NCBI RefSeq assembly: GCF_016100975.1
Contig: NZ_JACFRN010000005.1
Coordinates: forward strand, 1-64,000
Direction: 5' to 3'
Source: Lactobacillus sp. W8174
GTDB taxonomy: Bacteria; Bacillota; Bacilli; Lactobacillales; Lactobacillaceae
DNA length: 64,000 bases
Every line of letters starts with the position of its first letter. The first letter of the stretch is position 1. Both the position numbers and the translations under genes were made by a program. Positions 35,089 to 46,367 of the stretch are shown here, piece after piece. The notes under the pieces are model-generated. The model was not told where the DNA came from. It ran no database searches and worked only from the letters and a program-made list of their open reading frames with translations.

Positions 35089-35967
35089 TCACCTATTTCT
35101 AGTGTAACGACTAATTTCACGATGGGTTAGGTCAACCGTGTAATCTTCAGCCAAATCTTTGGCTAATTGCTTTGCAATTGCTACACTGCGGTGCTGTCCA
35201 CCTGTACAACCGATAGCAATAGTCAACTTGCTTTTACCCTCTTTGATATAGCCTGGTAAAGCATCTTTTAATAAGTCCAAAAATTTTTGATAAAAGCTGC
35301 GCGTTTCCTTTTTCTCCATCACATAATTAAAAACTCTCTTATCAAGACCAGTAAAAGGGCGCAATTCCGGTATATAAAACGGATTAGGCAAAAATCTAAC
35401 ATCCATTACAATATCAGCGTCAATCGGCATACCATATTTAAAACCAAAAGATAATACTTCAATTGAAAAGGGTTGTTTATGCTGTTTACTAAACCTATTT
35501 GCCAATTCTTGTTTTAATTCTTTGGGACTTAAATTAGAAGTATCAATTATGTCATTTGCCCGACTCTTAATACCAGTTAAAATTCGTCTTTCTTCCTGAA
35601 TACCATCAAGTAAGCGACCATTATTGGCCAATGGCGGAACACGTCTTGTTTCTTTATAACGTGCTACTAAAGTATTATCTGCCGCATCTAGAAATATAAT
35701 TCTAGTTTGGACAGTACCATTGTCTTCCAGGGAATTAATTTCATTATCAAGATCTTTATAAAATCGTTTAACACGCAAATCAATTACCACTGCTACTTTA
35801 GTAAAATCATCCGAGTTAACAATTAAGTCCCAAAAACTAGATAAAAGCGATGGAGGTAAATTATCAACCACAAAATAGCCCATATCCTCTAAAGCATGAG
35901 AAGCCACGGTTTTCCCTGCACCACTCATGCCTGTAACAATCAGTAGCTGCTTTTTATGCTTAGCCAT
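35089..35967 (-). CDS. rapZ: RapZ-type RNase adapter, P-loop protein
   Basis: RapZ-like (YvcJ) proteins are ATP/GTP-binding; in Enterobacteria RapZ controls glmS RNA, while in Firmicutes the role is less clear but affects competence and wall precursors. The start is the ATG at 35967, seven bases after AGGAGG, giving 292 residues. Walker A is [16 protein letters not shown] (about 8-23), Walker-like B is VAVVIDLRV, and the C-terminal domain ends at [16 protein letters not shown] and [11 protein letters not shown]. It opens the rapZ-yvcK-whiA unit. Confidence 0.94.
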   Translation of the reverse strand: MAKHKKQLLIVTGMSGAGKTVASHALEDMGYFVVDNLPPSLLSSFWDLIVNSDDFTKVAVVIDLRVKRFYKDLDNEINSLEDNGTVQTRIIFLDAADNTLVARYKETRRVPPLANNGRLLDGIQEERRILTGIKSRANDIIDTSNLSPKELKQELANRFSKQHKQPFSIEVLSFGFKYGMPIDADIVMDVRFLPNPFYIPELRPFTGLDKRVFNYVMEKKETRSFYQKFLDLLKDALPGYIKEGKSKLTIAIGCTGGQHRSVAIAKQLAKDLAEDYTVDLTHREISRYTRNR

Positions 35968-36032
35968 TTTTGCTGACCTCCTATTACTAAAATTATAACA
36001 TACCAGGTGTTTCATTACTTTTTTTGGCAAAA

Positions 36033-36053
36033 AAAAAGTTCAAATGAACTTTT
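36033..36053 (-). terminator. terminator downstream of the HdeD-like gene
   Basis: AAAAGTTCA (36034-36042) and TGAACTTTT (36045-36053) are followed on the minus strand by a nine-base T-run. It lies directly past the stop codon of the gene at 36059. Confidence 0.82.
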
Positions 36054-36058
36054 CAAAT

Positions 36059-36601
36059 TTATCTGTTGACAAATGCTGCAATTATCTGATTAATACCAAA
36101 GATTAGCAACCAGAAGGAAACTAGCCAAATTAATGTTAAAGCTGACAAAGCAGGGTTAAACATCAAACTAATTGCTATCAGTAATCCCAAGATATTTAAT
36201 ATTAAATTGAGCCAAAAGAAAAAGGTAGAAATCTTTCTCATACTCCAAGAAAAAATGATCCCGGTAATTGAATCAAATAAGAACCAAAAGGCAAACAAAT
36301 AAGCGATTGTTAAGCCAGCGGCATCGTAGGAATAGAGAAATAAAATTCCGACAATAATATCAAGCACCCCTGAAACAATCGACAACCAACTGGAAGGGAT
36401 AAAATACCGAAAACGACTGTAGAATACCAGCCACACGAATCCCTGAACAATTGACACAATAGCAAAAAGCAATACAAAGGCATGGAGTGCTTTACCAGGA
36501 TGACGCAACAAGAACAATCCGGCAATTACCATTAAAATACCAGAGATAAATGCTGCCCAATTAAACCCGCGATTTTCTCTGTAACTAGAAAAATTATCCA
36601 T
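36059..36601 (-). CDS. HdeD/DUF308-family membrane protein
   Basis: The 180-residue protein, from ATG 36601 (six bases after AGGAGG), has six hydrophobic helices in pairs. The pattern (FISGILMVIAGLFLLRHPGKA, FILLFAIV and SGVLDIIVGILFL) matches the DUF308 repeat of HdeD-like proteins, linked to acid stress in enterobacteria and unassigned in lactobacilli. It follows uvrA after about 50 bases and is probably transcribed from the uvrBA message or from its own promoter. Confidence 0.75.
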   Translation of the reverse strand: MDNFSSYRENRGFNWAAFISGILMVIAGLFLLRHPGKALHAFVLLFAIVSIVQGFVWLVFYSRFRYFIPSSWLSIVSGVLDIIVGILFLYSYDAAGLTIAYLFAFWFLFDSITGIIFSWSMRKISTFFFWLNLILNILGLLIAISLMFNPALSALTLIWLVSFWLLIFGINQIIAAFVNR

Positions 36602-36651
36602 TTCTATTCCTCCTTGCGCTTTATTGTACACTTTATCGCAATAAATTAATA

Positions 36652-39504
36652 CTATTTACTTGCTTTTTTACTAGCCTTTTCAGTTAATGCCGTGTCACGC
36701 TTAAGCACAGGTTTTAAGTACTGACCAGTATAACTTTCCTTAACTTGTGCCACCTGTTCCGGCGTTCCCGTAGCAACTATTTTGCCACCACCTTCTCCTC
36801 CTTCAGGGCCAAGGTCAATTAGCCAGTCAGCATTTTTTATCACATCAAGATTATGTTCAATTATCAAAACGGTATTTCCTTGATCAACCAATCTTTGCAA
36901 GACTTCTAGCAGTCGCTTGATGTCATCAGTATGAAGTCCAGTTGTTGGTTCATCGAGAATATAGAAATTCTTTCCCGTGGATAACTTTTGCAGTTCAGCG
37001 GCCAGCTTCATTCTTTGAGCTTCCCCACCAGAAAGAGTAGTCGCAGACTGCCCTAATTTGACATAGCCTAGGCCAACATCTACAATCGTTTGCAATTTGC
37101 GGGCAATTTTAGGGATATTTTTAAAAAAGTTGCAGGCTTCGCTGATAGTCATATCCAGCACTTGTGCGATATTTTTCTTGCGGTAGGTAACCTCTAAAGT
37201 TTCAGAATTATAACGACTGCCATGACATACTTCACAAGGAACATAAACGTCTGGTAGGAAGTTCATTTCAATCTTGATAATGCCATCACCATGACAGGCT
37301 TCACAACGACCGCCTTTAACATTAAATGAAAAACGTGCCTTAGTATAACCCCTAAGTTTGGCTTCATTTGTCTGGGCAAATAAAGCTCTAATGTCATCAA
37401 AAACACTGGTATAAGTAGCAGGATTACTACGAGGAGTCCGACCAATTGGACTTTGATCAATATCAATGATCTTTTCAATATTTTGATAGCCACTAATGGA
37501 TTTGTATTTGCCAGGCTTTGTTTGGTTACGATTTAATTTTTGCGCTAGAGCCCGCTTTAAAATCATATTAACTAAAGTTGACTTGCCGGATCCAGAAACT
37601 CCGGTAACCACAATTAATTTGCCTAATGGAAATTCTACCTTCAGATTTTTAAGATTATTTTCCGCTGCACCCGTAACAGTAATTTTTTTGCCATTACCTT
37701 TACGTCTTTTTAAAGGAACTGGGACAAACTTTTTGCCAACCATATACTGCCCGGTCAGAGACTTGTCATTCTGTTCAACCTCTTCCGGGGTACCAGCAGC
37801 CATGACTTCACCGCCGTAAGTACCAGCGCCTGGTCCCATGTCAATCAAATAGTCTGCTTGCCTCATAGTTTCGTCATCATGTTCGACAACAATAAGTGAG
37901 TTACCCAAATCACGCATGCGCTTCAATGCAGCAATTAACCTGTCATTATCACGTTGATGCAAACCAATTGATGGCTCATCTAGAACATACATTACTCCTG
38001 AAAGATTAGAACCAATTTGAGTCGCAAGCCTAATTCTCTGAGCTTCGCCGCCAGATAAAGTATTAGCAGAACGTGACAAGGTTAGATAATCCAGGCCTAC
38101 ACTATTTAAGAAAGTGAGTCTGTCACGGACCTCCTTTAATATTGGCTTGGCAATGACAGATTCTTGCTCATCAAGTTTAATATTATTGAAAAATTCGAGA
38201 GCATGACTGATTGCCAATTCTGATGCTTCAGCAATATCCTTCCCATTAACTTTAACAGCTAATGCTTTACGATTTAACCTTTTGCCATGGCAGGTTGAGC
38301 AAGTAAGTTCAGTCATGTATTTGCCCATAACATCACGCATGAACTTAGACATCGGATGATAATAGCGCCTTTCGACGTTTTCCATAGCACCCTCAAAAGG
38401 TGCTGTAGTATCATTGACACCAAAATCACCAGTGACATGAAATTTGATTTTCTTGGCCGAGCCATGCAAAATCGTCTCTTTTTGCTTTTTGGTTAGCTTA
38501 CCAAAAGGTTTATTTAGAGGAATTTTCAATGCCGCACAAGCTTGTTCAAGCATTTCCCCATAATACTTCGAATTCTTCCATGGTGCGACTGCACCTTCAG
38601 CCAAAGTTTTGTTTTTATCTGGAACAACCAAATCTTCATCAACTGATAACTTAACGCCTAAGCCATCACAGTCTGGACAAGCGCCAAACGGTGCATTGAA
38701 AGAGAAAAGCCGTGGTTCCATCTCTCCTACAGTAAAACCGCATTTAGGACAGGCATAATATTCTGAAAAGTTGATCATATCACCACCGATAACATCAACA
38801 TTCATATAACCATCTGATAAGCGCAAGGCAGCTTCTACTGAATCAAAAAGGCGTGAGCGAATACCTTCTTTAACAATCAAACGGTCAACCACAATATCAA
38901 TTGAATGGCGCTTATTTTTTTCTAAAGCAAATTTTTCACCAATCTCATGCATATCGCCATCAACGATGACGCGCACATAACCAGCCCTTTGGACACGTTT
39001 AAAGACTTCTTTATGTGCTCCTCTTTTAGCTCTAATTACCGGTGCTAAAATTTGAATGCGACTACGCTCAGGCAAAGCCAAAATGCGATTAACCATTTGT
39101 TCAACCGACTGTCTTTCAATCAAAGTACCATCGTTAGGACAGACTGGGTGCCCAACTCGAGCCCACAATAATCTGAGATAATCATTTATCTCAGTAACTG
39201 TGCCCACAGTTGATCTAGGATTATGTGATGTCGTTTTTTGATCAATCGAAATTGCAGGATTTAAGCCATCAATTGAATCAACATCAGGCTTATCCATTTG
39301 TCCTAAAAATTGGCGGGCATAACTTGATAGTGATTGGACATATCTTCTGCGCCCTTCAGCATACAAAGTATCAAAAGCCAAAGAACTTTTTCCAGAACCC
39401 GATAGGCCGGTAATAACAACTAATTTATCCTTAGGAATTGACAGATTAATGTCTTTTAAATTATGTTCACGTGCACCCCGAATAACAATTTTATCATTTA
39501 CCAT
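36652..39504 (-). CDS. uvrA: excinuclease ABC subunit A
   Basis: UvrA finds bulky DNA damage and loads UvrB. The 950-residue protein has two ABC ATPase halves, with Walker A sites [12 protein letters not shown] (about 30) and [12 protein letters not shown] (about 640), and signatures [12 protein letters not shown] and [12 protein letters not shown]. Zinc fingers appear as [14 protein letters not shown] ... CPDCDG and [11 protein letters not shown] ... CEVCHG. It overlaps the end of uvrB by 11 bases and is second in uvrB-uvrA. Confidence 0.98.
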   Translation of the reverse strand: MVNDKIVIRGAREHNLKDINLSIPKDKLVVITGLSGSGKSSLAFDTLYAEGRRRYVQSLSSYARQFLGQMDKPDVDSIDGLNPAISIDQKTTSHNPRSTVGTVTEINDYLRLLWARVGHPVCPNDGTLIERQSVEQMVNRILALPERSRIQILAPVIRAKRGAHKEVFKRVQRAGYVRVIVDGDMHEIGEKFALEKNKRHSIDIVVDRLIVKEGIRSRLFDSVEAALRLSDGYMNVDVIGGDMINFSEYYACPKCGFTVGEMEPRLFSFNAPFGACPDCDGLGVKLSVDEDLVVPDKNKTLAEGAVAPWKNSKYYGEMLEQACAALKIPLNKPFGKLTKKQKETILHGSAKKIKFHVTGDFGVNDTTAPFEGAMENVERRYYHPMSKFMRDVMGKYMTELTCSTCHGKRLNRKALAVKVNGKDIAEASELAISHALEFFNNIKLDEQESVIAKPILKEVRDRLTFLNSVGLDYLTLSRSANTLSGGEAQRIRLATQIGSNLSGVMYVLDEPSIGLHQRDNDRLIAALKRMRDLGNSLIVVEHDDETMRQADYLIDMGPGAGTYGGEVMAAGTPEEVEQNDKSLTGQYMVGKKFVPVPLKRRKGNGKKITVTGAAENNLKNLKVEFPLGKLIVVTGVSGSGKSTLVNMILKRALAQKLNRNQTKPGKYKSISGYQNIEKIIDIDQSPIGRTPRSNPATYTSVFDDIRALFAQTNEAKLRGYTKARFSFNVKGGRCEACHGDGIIKIEMNFLPDVYVPCEVCHGSRYNSETLEVTYRKKNIAQVLDMTISEACNFFKNIPKIARKLQTIVDVGLGYVKLGQSATTLSGGEAQRMKLAAELQKLSTGKNFYILDEPTTGLHTDDIKRLLEVLQRLVDQGNTVLIIEHNLDVIKNADWLIDLGPEGGEGGGKIVATGTPEQVAQVKESYTGQYLKPVLKRDTALTEKASKKASK

Positions 39505-41536
39505 TTAAAGCTTTTCCTTTTTTCTTAATTGGACTTCTAGTTGAACTTTCCAATTCCATGATAGCATCCCGCAAGGTCGCAGCACCTTCGAAGTCAAGCT
39601 TCTTAGCAGCTTCTTGCATTTGCTTACGCAAGTCTTTAATCATGGTTCTCTTTTGTTTTACTGTTAATTCGTCAAAATTCAAATCGGCAAAACTGTCAGT
39701 TTGAGCGTCTTCATCAGCAACTTTTGTGGCAGAAATCACATCTCTAATAGGCTTAACAATGGTTTTCGGTTTCATGCCGTGTTCTTCATTAAACTTAATC
39801 TGTAATTTACGTCTTCTCTGCGTTGCTTCAATGGCTTGTCGCATTGAATCAGTAATCGTATCAGCATACATTATTACTGCACCATCAGAATTTCTAGAAG
39901 CACGACCCATTGTCTGAACGAGAGGTCTGTATGAACGCAAGAATCCCTCTTTATCCGCGTCAAGGATTGCAACCAGCGATACTTCCGGCACATCAATACC
40001 TTCACGCAATAAGTTAATACCAATTAGGACATCATACTTGCCTGTCCGCAAATCACGTAAAATTTGCATCCGTTCCAAAGTTTTAACATCTGAATGCAGA
40101 TACTGTACTTTAATGCCTAGATCCTTCAAATAATCTGTCAGATCCTCAGCCATTTTTTTCGTTAATGTCGTAACAAAAACACGTTCGTTCTTGTCAATGC
40201 GTTTGTTAATTTCAGCAACCAAATCATCGATCTGTCCTTCAACTGGTTTAACCTCAATTTTAGGATCAAGTAGTCCAGTCGGCCTGATAATTTGTTCAAC
40301 TTTGTGATCAGTCCGCTCTAATTCATAGTCGCCCGGAGTGGCTGAAACATATAATATTTGGTTAACATGCTTTTCAAATTCAGCCAGTTTTAGAGGTCTG
40401 TTGTCAAGAGCAGACGGTAAACGAAAGCCATAATCAATCAAAGTCTTTTTACGATTGCGGTCGCCATTATACATTGCTCTAATTTCCGGCATGGTGGCGT
40501 GGGATTCATCAATTAAAATCAAGAAGTCATCGGGGAAAAAGTCAAGTAAGGTATAAGGTGGTTCTCCTTCTTTACGGCCTTCCATATGACGAGAATAGTT
40601 TTCAATACCGTTGGTATAGCCGACTTCGCCCATCATTTCCATATCAAAGGTAGTGCGCTGCTTAATCCGTTCAGCTTCCAACAACTTGCCTTCGCCCTCA
40701 AACTTTTTCACTTGAATATTCATTTCTTGTGAAATTGCCTTAAGAGCACGTCTCATCTGTTCTTCATTGGTCATAAAGTGCGTTGCTGGGAAAAGTGAAA
40801 TACTCTCTCTTTCACCAACTACTTCACCTGTTAAGGCATCAACTTCTACTATTCTGTCAATTTCATCACCGAAAAATTCGATCCGGTAAGCGTGGTTAGA
40901 ATTGCCCGCAGGAAAAACTTCTACAACATCTCCGCGAACGCGAAAACGGCCACGTTGAAAGTCAATATCATTACGGTCATATTGGATATTGACCAAATCA
41001 CGCAGCAAAGTATTCCTGTGATATTCTTCGCCCTCATGAACTGTAATCACGCTCGCAGCATATTCTTTAGGATCACCTAAGCCATAGATGCACGAAACTG
41101 AAGCAACGACAATGACATCGTTACGTTCCATTAAGTCACTGGTAGCTTGGTGACGCAACTGGTCAATTTCATCATTAATTGCCGAGTCCTTTTCAATATA
41201 AGTGTCTGATTGCGGCACGTAAGCTTCAGGTTGATAATAATCATAGTAGGAGACGAAATAGTCAACGGCATTGTGAGGGAAAAACTCTTTAAATTCTCCG
41301 TAAAGCTGACCAACTAAAGTCTTATTATGAGAAATAACTAAAGTGGGTTTATTTAATTTTGCAATAATATTGGCCATTGTGAAAGTTTTACCTGTACCAG
41401 TAGCACCTTCTAAAATCTGTTCCTTATAGCCTTTTTTAAAACCGGCAGCTAATTTGTCGATAGCTTGTTGCTGATCACCTGCTGGATTAAATTTTGAAAC
41501 CAGATCAAATTTACGTTCTTCTTGTCGTTTAATCAT
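39494..41536 (-). CDS. uvrB: excinuclease ABC subunit B
   Basis: UvrB opens DNA at lesions and calls UvrC. I start it at the ATG at 41536 ([10 protein letters not shown]), six bases after GAGAGG; an upstream ATG at 41584 would add residues and lies in the leader hairpin. The 680-residue protein has the Walker [14 protein letters not shown], the damage-clamp hairpin [18 protein letters not shown], helicase motifs LIDESHATM and GRASRN, and the C-terminal UVR coiled coil ([16 protein letters not shown]). A LexA box controls it. Confidence 0.98.
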   Translation of the reverse strand: MIKRQEERKFDLVSKFNPAGDQQQAIDKLAAGFKKGYKEQILEGATGTGKTFTMANIIAKLNKPTLVISHNKTLVGQLYGEFKEFFPHNAVDYFVSYYDYYQPEAYVPQSDTYIEKDSAINDEIDQLRHQATSDLMERNDVIVVASVSCIYGLGDPKEYAASVITVHEGEEYHRNTLLRDLVNIQYDRNDIDFQRGRFRVRGDVVEVFPAGNSNHAYRIEFFGDEIDRIVEVDALTGEVVGERESISLFPATHFMTNEEQMRRALKAISQEMNIQVKKFEGEGKLLEAERIKQRTTFDMEMMGEVGYTNGIENYSRHMEGRKEGEPPYTLLDFFPDDFLILIDESHATMPEIRAMYNGDRNRKKTLIDYGFRLPSALDNRPLKLAEFEKHVNQILYVSATPGDYELERTDHKVEQIIRPTGLLDPKIEVKPVEGQIDDLVAEINKRIDKNERVFVTTLTKKMAEDLTDYLKDLGIKVQYLHSDVKTLERMQILRDLRTGKYDVLIGINLLREGIDVPEVSLVAILDADKEGFLRSYRPLVQTMGRASRNSDGAVIMYADTITDSMRQAIEATQRRRKLQIKFNEEHGMKPKTIVKPIRDVISATKVADEDAQTDSFADLNFDELTVKQKRTMIKDLRKQMQEAAKKLDFEGAATLRDAIMELESSTRSPIKKKGKALNGK

Positions 41537-41555
41537 CGAAAAACCTCTCGTAGAA

Positions 41556-41581
41556 AAAGTTGGACAAAACAGCCCAACTTT
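41556..41581 (-). other. leader hairpin of uvrB
   Basis: AAAGTTGG (41556-41563 on the plus strand) and CCAACTTT (41574-41581) form an eight-pair stem with a ten-base loop. It is transcribed right after the start of the uvrB message. It could protect the 5' end or act as a weak attenuator. Confidence 0.5.
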
Positions 41582-41592
41582 CATTTTGACTT

Positions 41593-41623
41593 ATTATATT
41601 TTACACTCTCGAACGTATTTTCG
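41593..41623 (-). promoter_or_regulatory. uvrB promoter with LexA (DinR) box
   Basis: TATAAT (41593-41598) is the -10 box. At the -35 position lies CGAACGTATTTTCG (41610-41623), which fits the Gram-positive LexA consensus CGAAC-RNRY-GTTYC at 12 of 14 positions. LexA bound there would cover the -35 box. Confidence 0.75.
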
Positions 41624-41636
41624 CATCCTTTTTGTT

Positions 41637-43361
41637 TTATTTTAACAGTTTTGCCAATGCTTTTTGATAACTTTCAGCAGCTTCATGTGCAGTCTCAATA
41701 TCTGGTTTATTTACTCCAACATAAGCTTTAATTACTGGTTCTGTACCTGAGGGCCGCAAAGCCAGCCAAGTTTCATCGGCCAAAAAGTATTTTAATACAT
41801 TTGATTTAGGTAAGTCTCTCATTGGTTTAGTGCCATCTTCATTAGATTCCTGTTGCTTTAAAAAGTCTTGAATTTTAACGACCGGGATTCCATTTATTTT
41901 TTGTAAGTTTTCAGAACGCAATTTTGCCATCAATTCGGCCATTTTCTTTTGTCCGCCAATTCCTGGCATTTCTATAGCTTTGGTAATTTCATACGATGTG
42001 CCATATTTTTGCCAGATTTCACTCAAACCATCTAAGACTGTCATATTCCTTGAGGCATAATAAGAGGCTACTTCAGCAAACATTAACGCACCTTGCATAG
42101 CATCCTTATCTCTAGCAAATGGTTTAAAAAGGTAACCATAACTTTCTTCAAAGCCCATTAAAAATTTGCCATCATGCATTTTATTCATGCGGTCAATTTC
42201 TTCGCCAATAAATTTAAAACCTGTCAAAACAGATTTTGTCTTGATACCAAAGTCATCCGCAATTTTAAGTGGCATACTACTGGAAACAATTGAAGTAATT
42301 AATTCATAATCACTTCTGAGTTGACCATTATTTTTCAAATTAACCAATAAATAGTAAATCATTAGCGTGGCAATTTGATTACCTGTTAAAACTTGAAAGC
42401 TACCATCTTTTGTTCGCACACAAGCACCCATACGATCTGCATCAGGGTCAGTGGCAATGATTAAATCAGCATTTTTTTCATTTGCCAGCTTAATCCCTGG
42501 ATCAAAAACATCACGGTATTCTGGATTTGGTTTTTTAGTAGTGGGAAATTCCGGGTCGATAATTGCCTGACTAGGGACAGGTATTACATTGGTAAAACCA
42601 TTTTGCCTAAAAGCCCGTTCATAAAGTATTTTGCCTGTGCCATGCAAAGGAGTGTAAATAATTGTTAGCCTGTCGGCATTTTGCTTTATAAGTTCAGTAT
42701 TAACATTTACTGTTTTCAGTTCTGCTAAATAAGCTTCATCAATGTCTTCACCAATCAGCTGCAAGGTCTTTTGTGCACGCAGCTGTACTATTGGAGCTGC
42801 TTCAACGTTAAAAATATGTGTTACTTTTTGAGAATAATCAAAAACACGATTTGCATCTTCAGGCCCCATTTGGGCACCATCAGCACCATAAACCTTGTAA
42901 CCATTATATTGCTTGGCATTGTGAGAAGCAGTGATATTAATTCCTGCATACGAATGTAAATATCTTACTGCAAATGAAAGCTCAGGAGTTGGTCTTAGAT
43001 CATCAAAAAGATAAACACGAATATTATGAGCTCCTAAAATTTGAGCTGCATGCTCCGCAAACTCGCGAGAGTGATAGCGAGAATCAAAAGAGATCACCAC
43101 GCCCCTTTTTTGAGCTTTTTCACCTTTTTCATCAATCAGACGGGCCAAACCTTCCGTCACTCGACCTATAGTGTATAAATTAATACGATTAGTCCCTGGC
43201 TCAAGTCTGCCCCGCATTCCAGCGGTTCCAAAGTTGATGTCTTGGCCAAATGCATCCGCAATCCATTTAGGATCTTGACTAAGCTTTGTTAACTGTTCTT
43301 GCAAGTAATCAGGCATGTTGTGTGCATTTTGCCATTCTTGAAATGTTTTTTCAGCTTTCAT
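41637..43361 (-). CDS. pgm: phosphoglucomutase / phospho-sugar mutase
   Basis: The 574-residue enzyme interconverts glucose-1- and glucose-6-phosphate (or a related phospho-sugar), feeding UDP-glucose and envelope polymers. It is of the alpha-D-phosphohexomutase superfamily, with GTAGMRG, the phosphoserine loop NITASHNAKQYNGYK (about 144), metal loop DPDADRMG (about 302), sugar loop GFEESYGYL and phosphate site RPSGTEP. The length and the order fit the PgcA type of Firmicutes. It is 50 bases upstream of the uvrB promoter and has no shared terminator. Confidence 0.92.
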   Translation of the reverse strand: MKAEKTFQEWQNAHNMPDYLQEQLTKLSQDPKWIADAFGQDINFGTAGMRGRLEPGTNRINLYTIGRVTEGLARLIDEKGEKAQKRGVVISFDSRYHSREFAEHAAQILGAHNIRVYLFDDLRPTPELSFAVRYLHSYAGINITASHNAKQYNGYKVYGADGAQMGPEDANRVFDYSQKVTHIFNVEAAPIVQLRAQKTLQLIGEDIDEAYLAELKTVNVNTELIKQNADRLTIIYTPLHGTGKILYERAFRQNGFTNVIPVPSQAIIDPEFPTTKKPNPEYRDVFDPGIKLANEKNADLIIATDPDADRMGACVRTKDGSFQVLTGNQIATLMIYYLLVNLKNNGQLRSDYELITSIVSSSMPLKIADDFGIKTKSVLTGFKFIGEEIDRMNKMHDGKFLMGFEESYGYLFKPFARDKDAMQGALMFAEVASYYASRNMTVLDGLSEIWQKYGTSYEITKAIEMPGIGGQKKMAELMAKLRSENLQKINGIPVVKIQDFLKQQESNEDGTKPMRDLPKSNVLKYFLADETWLALRPSGTEPVIKAYVGVNKPDIETAHEAAESYQKALAKLLK

Positions 43362-43444
43362 TTAGATAAGGTACCCCTTTTTCTAGCAATAAATTCGGTT
43401 TCATAGATTCTATTCTAGCATTTATCATTATTATCATCCGTAAA

Positions 43445-43484
43445 AATAAAAAAAGAATTCAATTAAGATGAATTCTTTTTTTAA
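43445..43484 (-). terminator. terminator downstream of trxB
   Basis: Arms of about 13 bases built on AAAAAGAATTCA (to 43461) and TGAATTCTTTTT (from 43469) enclose a seven-base loop and end in a T-run on the minus strand. It lies just past the trxB stop. Confidence 0.85.
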
Positions 43485-43493
43485 TCTTTATAT

Positions 43494-44423
43494 TTAACGA
43501 TCATTTAAGTCTTGGAGATAATTATAAGCTTCTTGACCAGCAATGCTGCCATCACCAACTGCATTAGCAATCTGACGCAAATCTTTAGCACGTACATCAC
43601 CTAAAGCAAAGATGCCAGCAACTTTAGTTCTCATATGTTCATCAGTTGTGATCCAGCCCTTTTCGTCAGTTATGCCTAAGTCTTTAAATGGTGCTGTTTG
43701 AGGAATAACCCCAACATAGATAAAGACACCGCGAGTTTGCAAATGCTTTTCCTCTCCTGTTTCTTTATCTTTGTATGTCACCCCAGTAACTTTTTCACCA
43801 TCGCCATCAATAGACTCGGTCAAGCCATTCCAAATAAAGTGCATTTTAGAATTTGCGAAAGCACGTTTTTGTAAAGTCGGCTGAGCCCTTAATTGATCAC
43901 GACGATGAATAACCGTGACTGATTTAGCACTTTGTGCCAAATAAATTCCTTCTTCAATAGCGGAATCGCCACCACCTATAACAGCAATGTCTTCATCCTT
44001 AAAAAAGGCTGCATCGCAAACTGCACAATAAGAAACACCTTTACCGGAATATTCGTCTTCACCTGGTACTCCTAAATGACGATGATCAGCTCCTGTAGCA
44101 ATTATTAATGCAGGGGCACTATATTCACCAGCATCTGTTTTTACTATTTTTTGGTCACCATCTATAGTTACTGTTTGAACATCGCCATACTCAAATTTTG
44201 TACCAAATTTCATGATTGAATTATACATTTTTTCACCTAGTTCAGGTCCTTTTATTTCACTGAAACCAGGATAATTATCAATCGCATCGGTATTATTCAT
44301 TTGCCCGCCATACAAACCGCGATCAAGCATTAGAACTGATAAATTTGCACGAGAAGCATAAAGAGCAGCAGTTAATCCGCCTGGTCCTGCTCCTATAATG
44401 ATCACATCATATTTTTCCGTCAT
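43494..44423 (-). CDS. trxB: thioredoxin-disulfide reductase
   Basis: TrxB uses NADPH and FAD to reduce thioredoxin. The 309-residue protein has the FAD fingerprint IIGAGPGGLTAALYAS (about 9-24), the redox pair Cys-Ala-Val-Cys in SYCAVCDAAFF (about 134-137), the NADP site IGGGDSAIEEG and the C-terminal FAD contact IFALGDVRAK. It follows gpsA by 57 bases and ends at a terminator. Confidence 0.97.
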   Translation of the reverse strand: MTEKYDVIIIGAGPGGLTAALYASRANLSVLMLDRGLYGGQMNNTDAIDNYPGFSEIKGPELGEKMYNSIMKFGTKFEYGDVQTVTIDGDQKIVKTDAGEYSAPALIIATGADHRHLGVPGEDEYSGKGVSYCAVCDAAFFKDEDIAVIGGGDSAIEEGIYLAQSAKSVTVIHRRDQLRAQPTLQKRAFANSKMHFIWNGLTESIDGDGEKVTGVTYKDKETGEEKHLQTRGVFIYVGVIPQTAPFKDLGITDEKGWITTDEHMRTKVAGIFALGDVRAKDLRQIANAVGDGSIAGQEAYNYLQDLNDR

Positions 44424-44480
44424 AGTTTTACCCCCAGTACTTTCTTATTTTTCGTAAGTAATGTTACAACGAATTGCCTG

Positions 44481-45500
44481 CTAAAGTCTAATTTCTTGTT
44501 TAGGACTCCTGCCCATCATCCTGGTAATTTCATCATCAACATTGGAATTTTGGTATAAAACTCGGTAAATTGCTTCACTGATTGGCATATCTATTTGTTT
44601 TTCTTGACATAATTCATGCACAGCTTTTACCGTTGTAGCACCCTCTACAACTTGACCCATATTCTGCAATATGTAGTCAAGACTTTTACCTTCACCTAGT
44701 TGCTTACCACAGCGCCAATTACGCGAATTAACAGATGTACAAGTAACAATCAGATCACCAATTCCGGAAAGACCACTAAAAGTCATCGGGTCAGCACCAA
44801 AGTAATTGACTCCTAAGCGCGTAATTTCAGCTAAACCACGCGTCATTAAAGCCGCCTTAGCATCATCACCGTAGTGTTTTCCTACTAAAATACCCGCAGC
44901 AATGGCAATAACATTTTTAACTGCTCCCGCGACTTCAACACCAATCAAGTCGCTGTTGGTATAAAGGCGGAAATAATCATTTGAGAATAACTGCTGGACT
45001 TTTTGGGCATTTTCCCTGCTTGTTGAAGCACATGAAATTGCAGTTAAATCTTTTTGAGCTACACTTTCTGCATGACTCGGTCCTGAAATTGCTACAATTT
45101 TGTCTTCATCATCAGGATAAATTTCTTCTGTCAAAATTTCAGAAATGAGCTTTTTGGATCCCGGTTCAATACCCTTAGTAGCTGTGACTATGAGTGGCTT
45201 AGCATTAGTCTTTTGTAATACTTTACTTACATTTTGGGCAACACTGCGAATAGCCTGAGTAGGCAGAACAAATAGAACGATTTCTACACCTTTTAGTGCT
45301 TGATTTAAATCACCCGTTGCGGTAACTGTCTCATTTACCTGCCAATTCTTCATGTAATGTTCATTAGTATGATGCTGATTAACTTCGTTATTAACTTTTG
45401 CGTTATTACCATACAATACGATTTCATAACCTTTATCAGCAAGCATCGATCCCAGAACCGTGCCCCATGAACCTGCTCCTAAAACTGCAATTTTTGTCAT
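44481..45500 (-). CDS. gpsA: glycerol-3-phosphate dehydrogenase [NAD(P)+]
   Basis: GpsA makes sn-glycerol-3-phosphate for phospholipid and lipoteichoic acid synthesis. The 339-residue protein has the N-terminal nucleotide site VLGAGSWGTVLGSMLA, the conserved ATKGIEPG, SGPSHAE and catalytic-lysine region AGAVKNVIAIAAG, and GLSGIGDLIVTC. It stands between lgt and trxB in a long minus-strand series. Confidence 0.97.
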   Translation of the reverse strand: MTKIAVLGAGSWGTVLGSMLADKGYEIVLYGNNAKVNNEVNQHHTNEHYMKNWQVNETVTATGDLNQALKGVEIVLFVLPTQAIRSVAQNVSKVLQKTNAKPLIVTATKGIEPGSKKLISEILTEEIYPDDEDKIVAISGPSHAESVAQKDLTAISCASTSRENAQKVQQLFSNDYFRLYTNSDLIGVEVAGAVKNVIAIAAGILVGKHYGDDAKAALMTRGLAEITRLGVNYFGADPMTFSGLSGIGDLIVTCTSVNSRNWRCGKQLGEGKSLDYILQNMGQVVEGATTVKAVHELCQEKQIDMPISEAIYRVLYQNSNVDDEITRMMGRSPKQEIRL

Positions 45501-45530
45501 TTCTAACTCTCTTTCACTTAAAACAATTAT

Positions 45531-46367
45531 TTAGTCTCGACTATAAGGATACTTCAAGCCGCTGCCGTCAAGATACCATTTCGGTTTAACTACTTTTCTG
45601 CGATAAATAAATAACCCTACGACCACAGCAAATAGTATTAAACTAAGCATTTGTGAAACGCGTATCGAACCCATTAAATAAAGGCTGTCAGTCCGCATCC
45701 CTTCCACAAAAAAGCGCACCACAGCATACCACGCCAAATAAAGCATGAATATTTCACCCTGTTTGAATAAATGCTTTTTATGTCTCAAAAACAATATTAT
45801 TAACAAACCAATCAAATTAAAAAAAGATTCGTACAAGAAAGTAGGTTGGTAGTAGATGCCACCAATTTTCATTTGGCTAATGATAAAATTAGGCAAATGC
45901 AAGCTTTGTAAAAACGCTAAGGTTGTTTGTTCACCATGGGCTTCCTGGTTAATAAAATTCCCCCAGCGTCCCAATATCTGAGCCGCCATTACACCTGGGG
46001 TAATAACATCCAACATCAAAAATGGGGGTAGCATTCTTTTATAACAAAATACCAAAAGAACCGCCAAACCGGCCAACAAACCACCATAGATAGCGATACC
46101 GCCATTCCAAATAGCAATTATCTGATCGAGATGCTGTGAGTAATAATCCCACTCAAAGATAACATAATAAATACGTGCGCCAATATATCCGATTGGAACA
46201 GCCCATAATAGCAAATCCATGAAGTCGTCACTTTCAATTTGTCGCTTGCGTCCCTCAATAATTGCCATTGATACGGCTAAAATAATCGCCACCGCCATGA
46301 TAACGCCATACCATTTGACACTTAAGTTTCCTAATTTAAATGCTACAGGATTAATGGTCAATGTCAT
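45531..46367 (-). CDS. lgt: prolipoprotein diacylglyceryl transferase
   Basis: Lgt transfers diacylglycerol from phosphatidylglycerol to the lipobox cysteine of prolipoproteins, including the one encoded at 23064. The 278-residue protein has seven membrane helices, the conserved WYGVIMA near the start, [13 protein letters not shown], the Lgt signature [14 protein letters not shown] (about 131-144) and the C-terminal RVSQMLSL. It overlaps the hprK stop by four bases (ATGA). Confidence 0.97.
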   Translation of the reverse strand: MTLTINPVAFKLGNLSVKWYGVIMAVAIILAVSMAIIEGRKRQIESDDFMDLLLWAVPIGYIGARIYYVIFEWDYYSQHLDQIIAIWNGGIAIYGGLLAGLAVLLVFCYKRMLPPFLMLDVITPGVMAAQILGRWGNFINQEAHGEQTTLAFLQSLHLPNFIISQMKIGGIYYQPTFLYESFFNLIGLLIILFLRHKKHLFKQGEIFMLYLAWYAVVRFFVEGMRTDSLYLMGSIRVSQMLSLILFAVVVGLFIYRRKVVKPKWYLDGSGLKYPYSRD

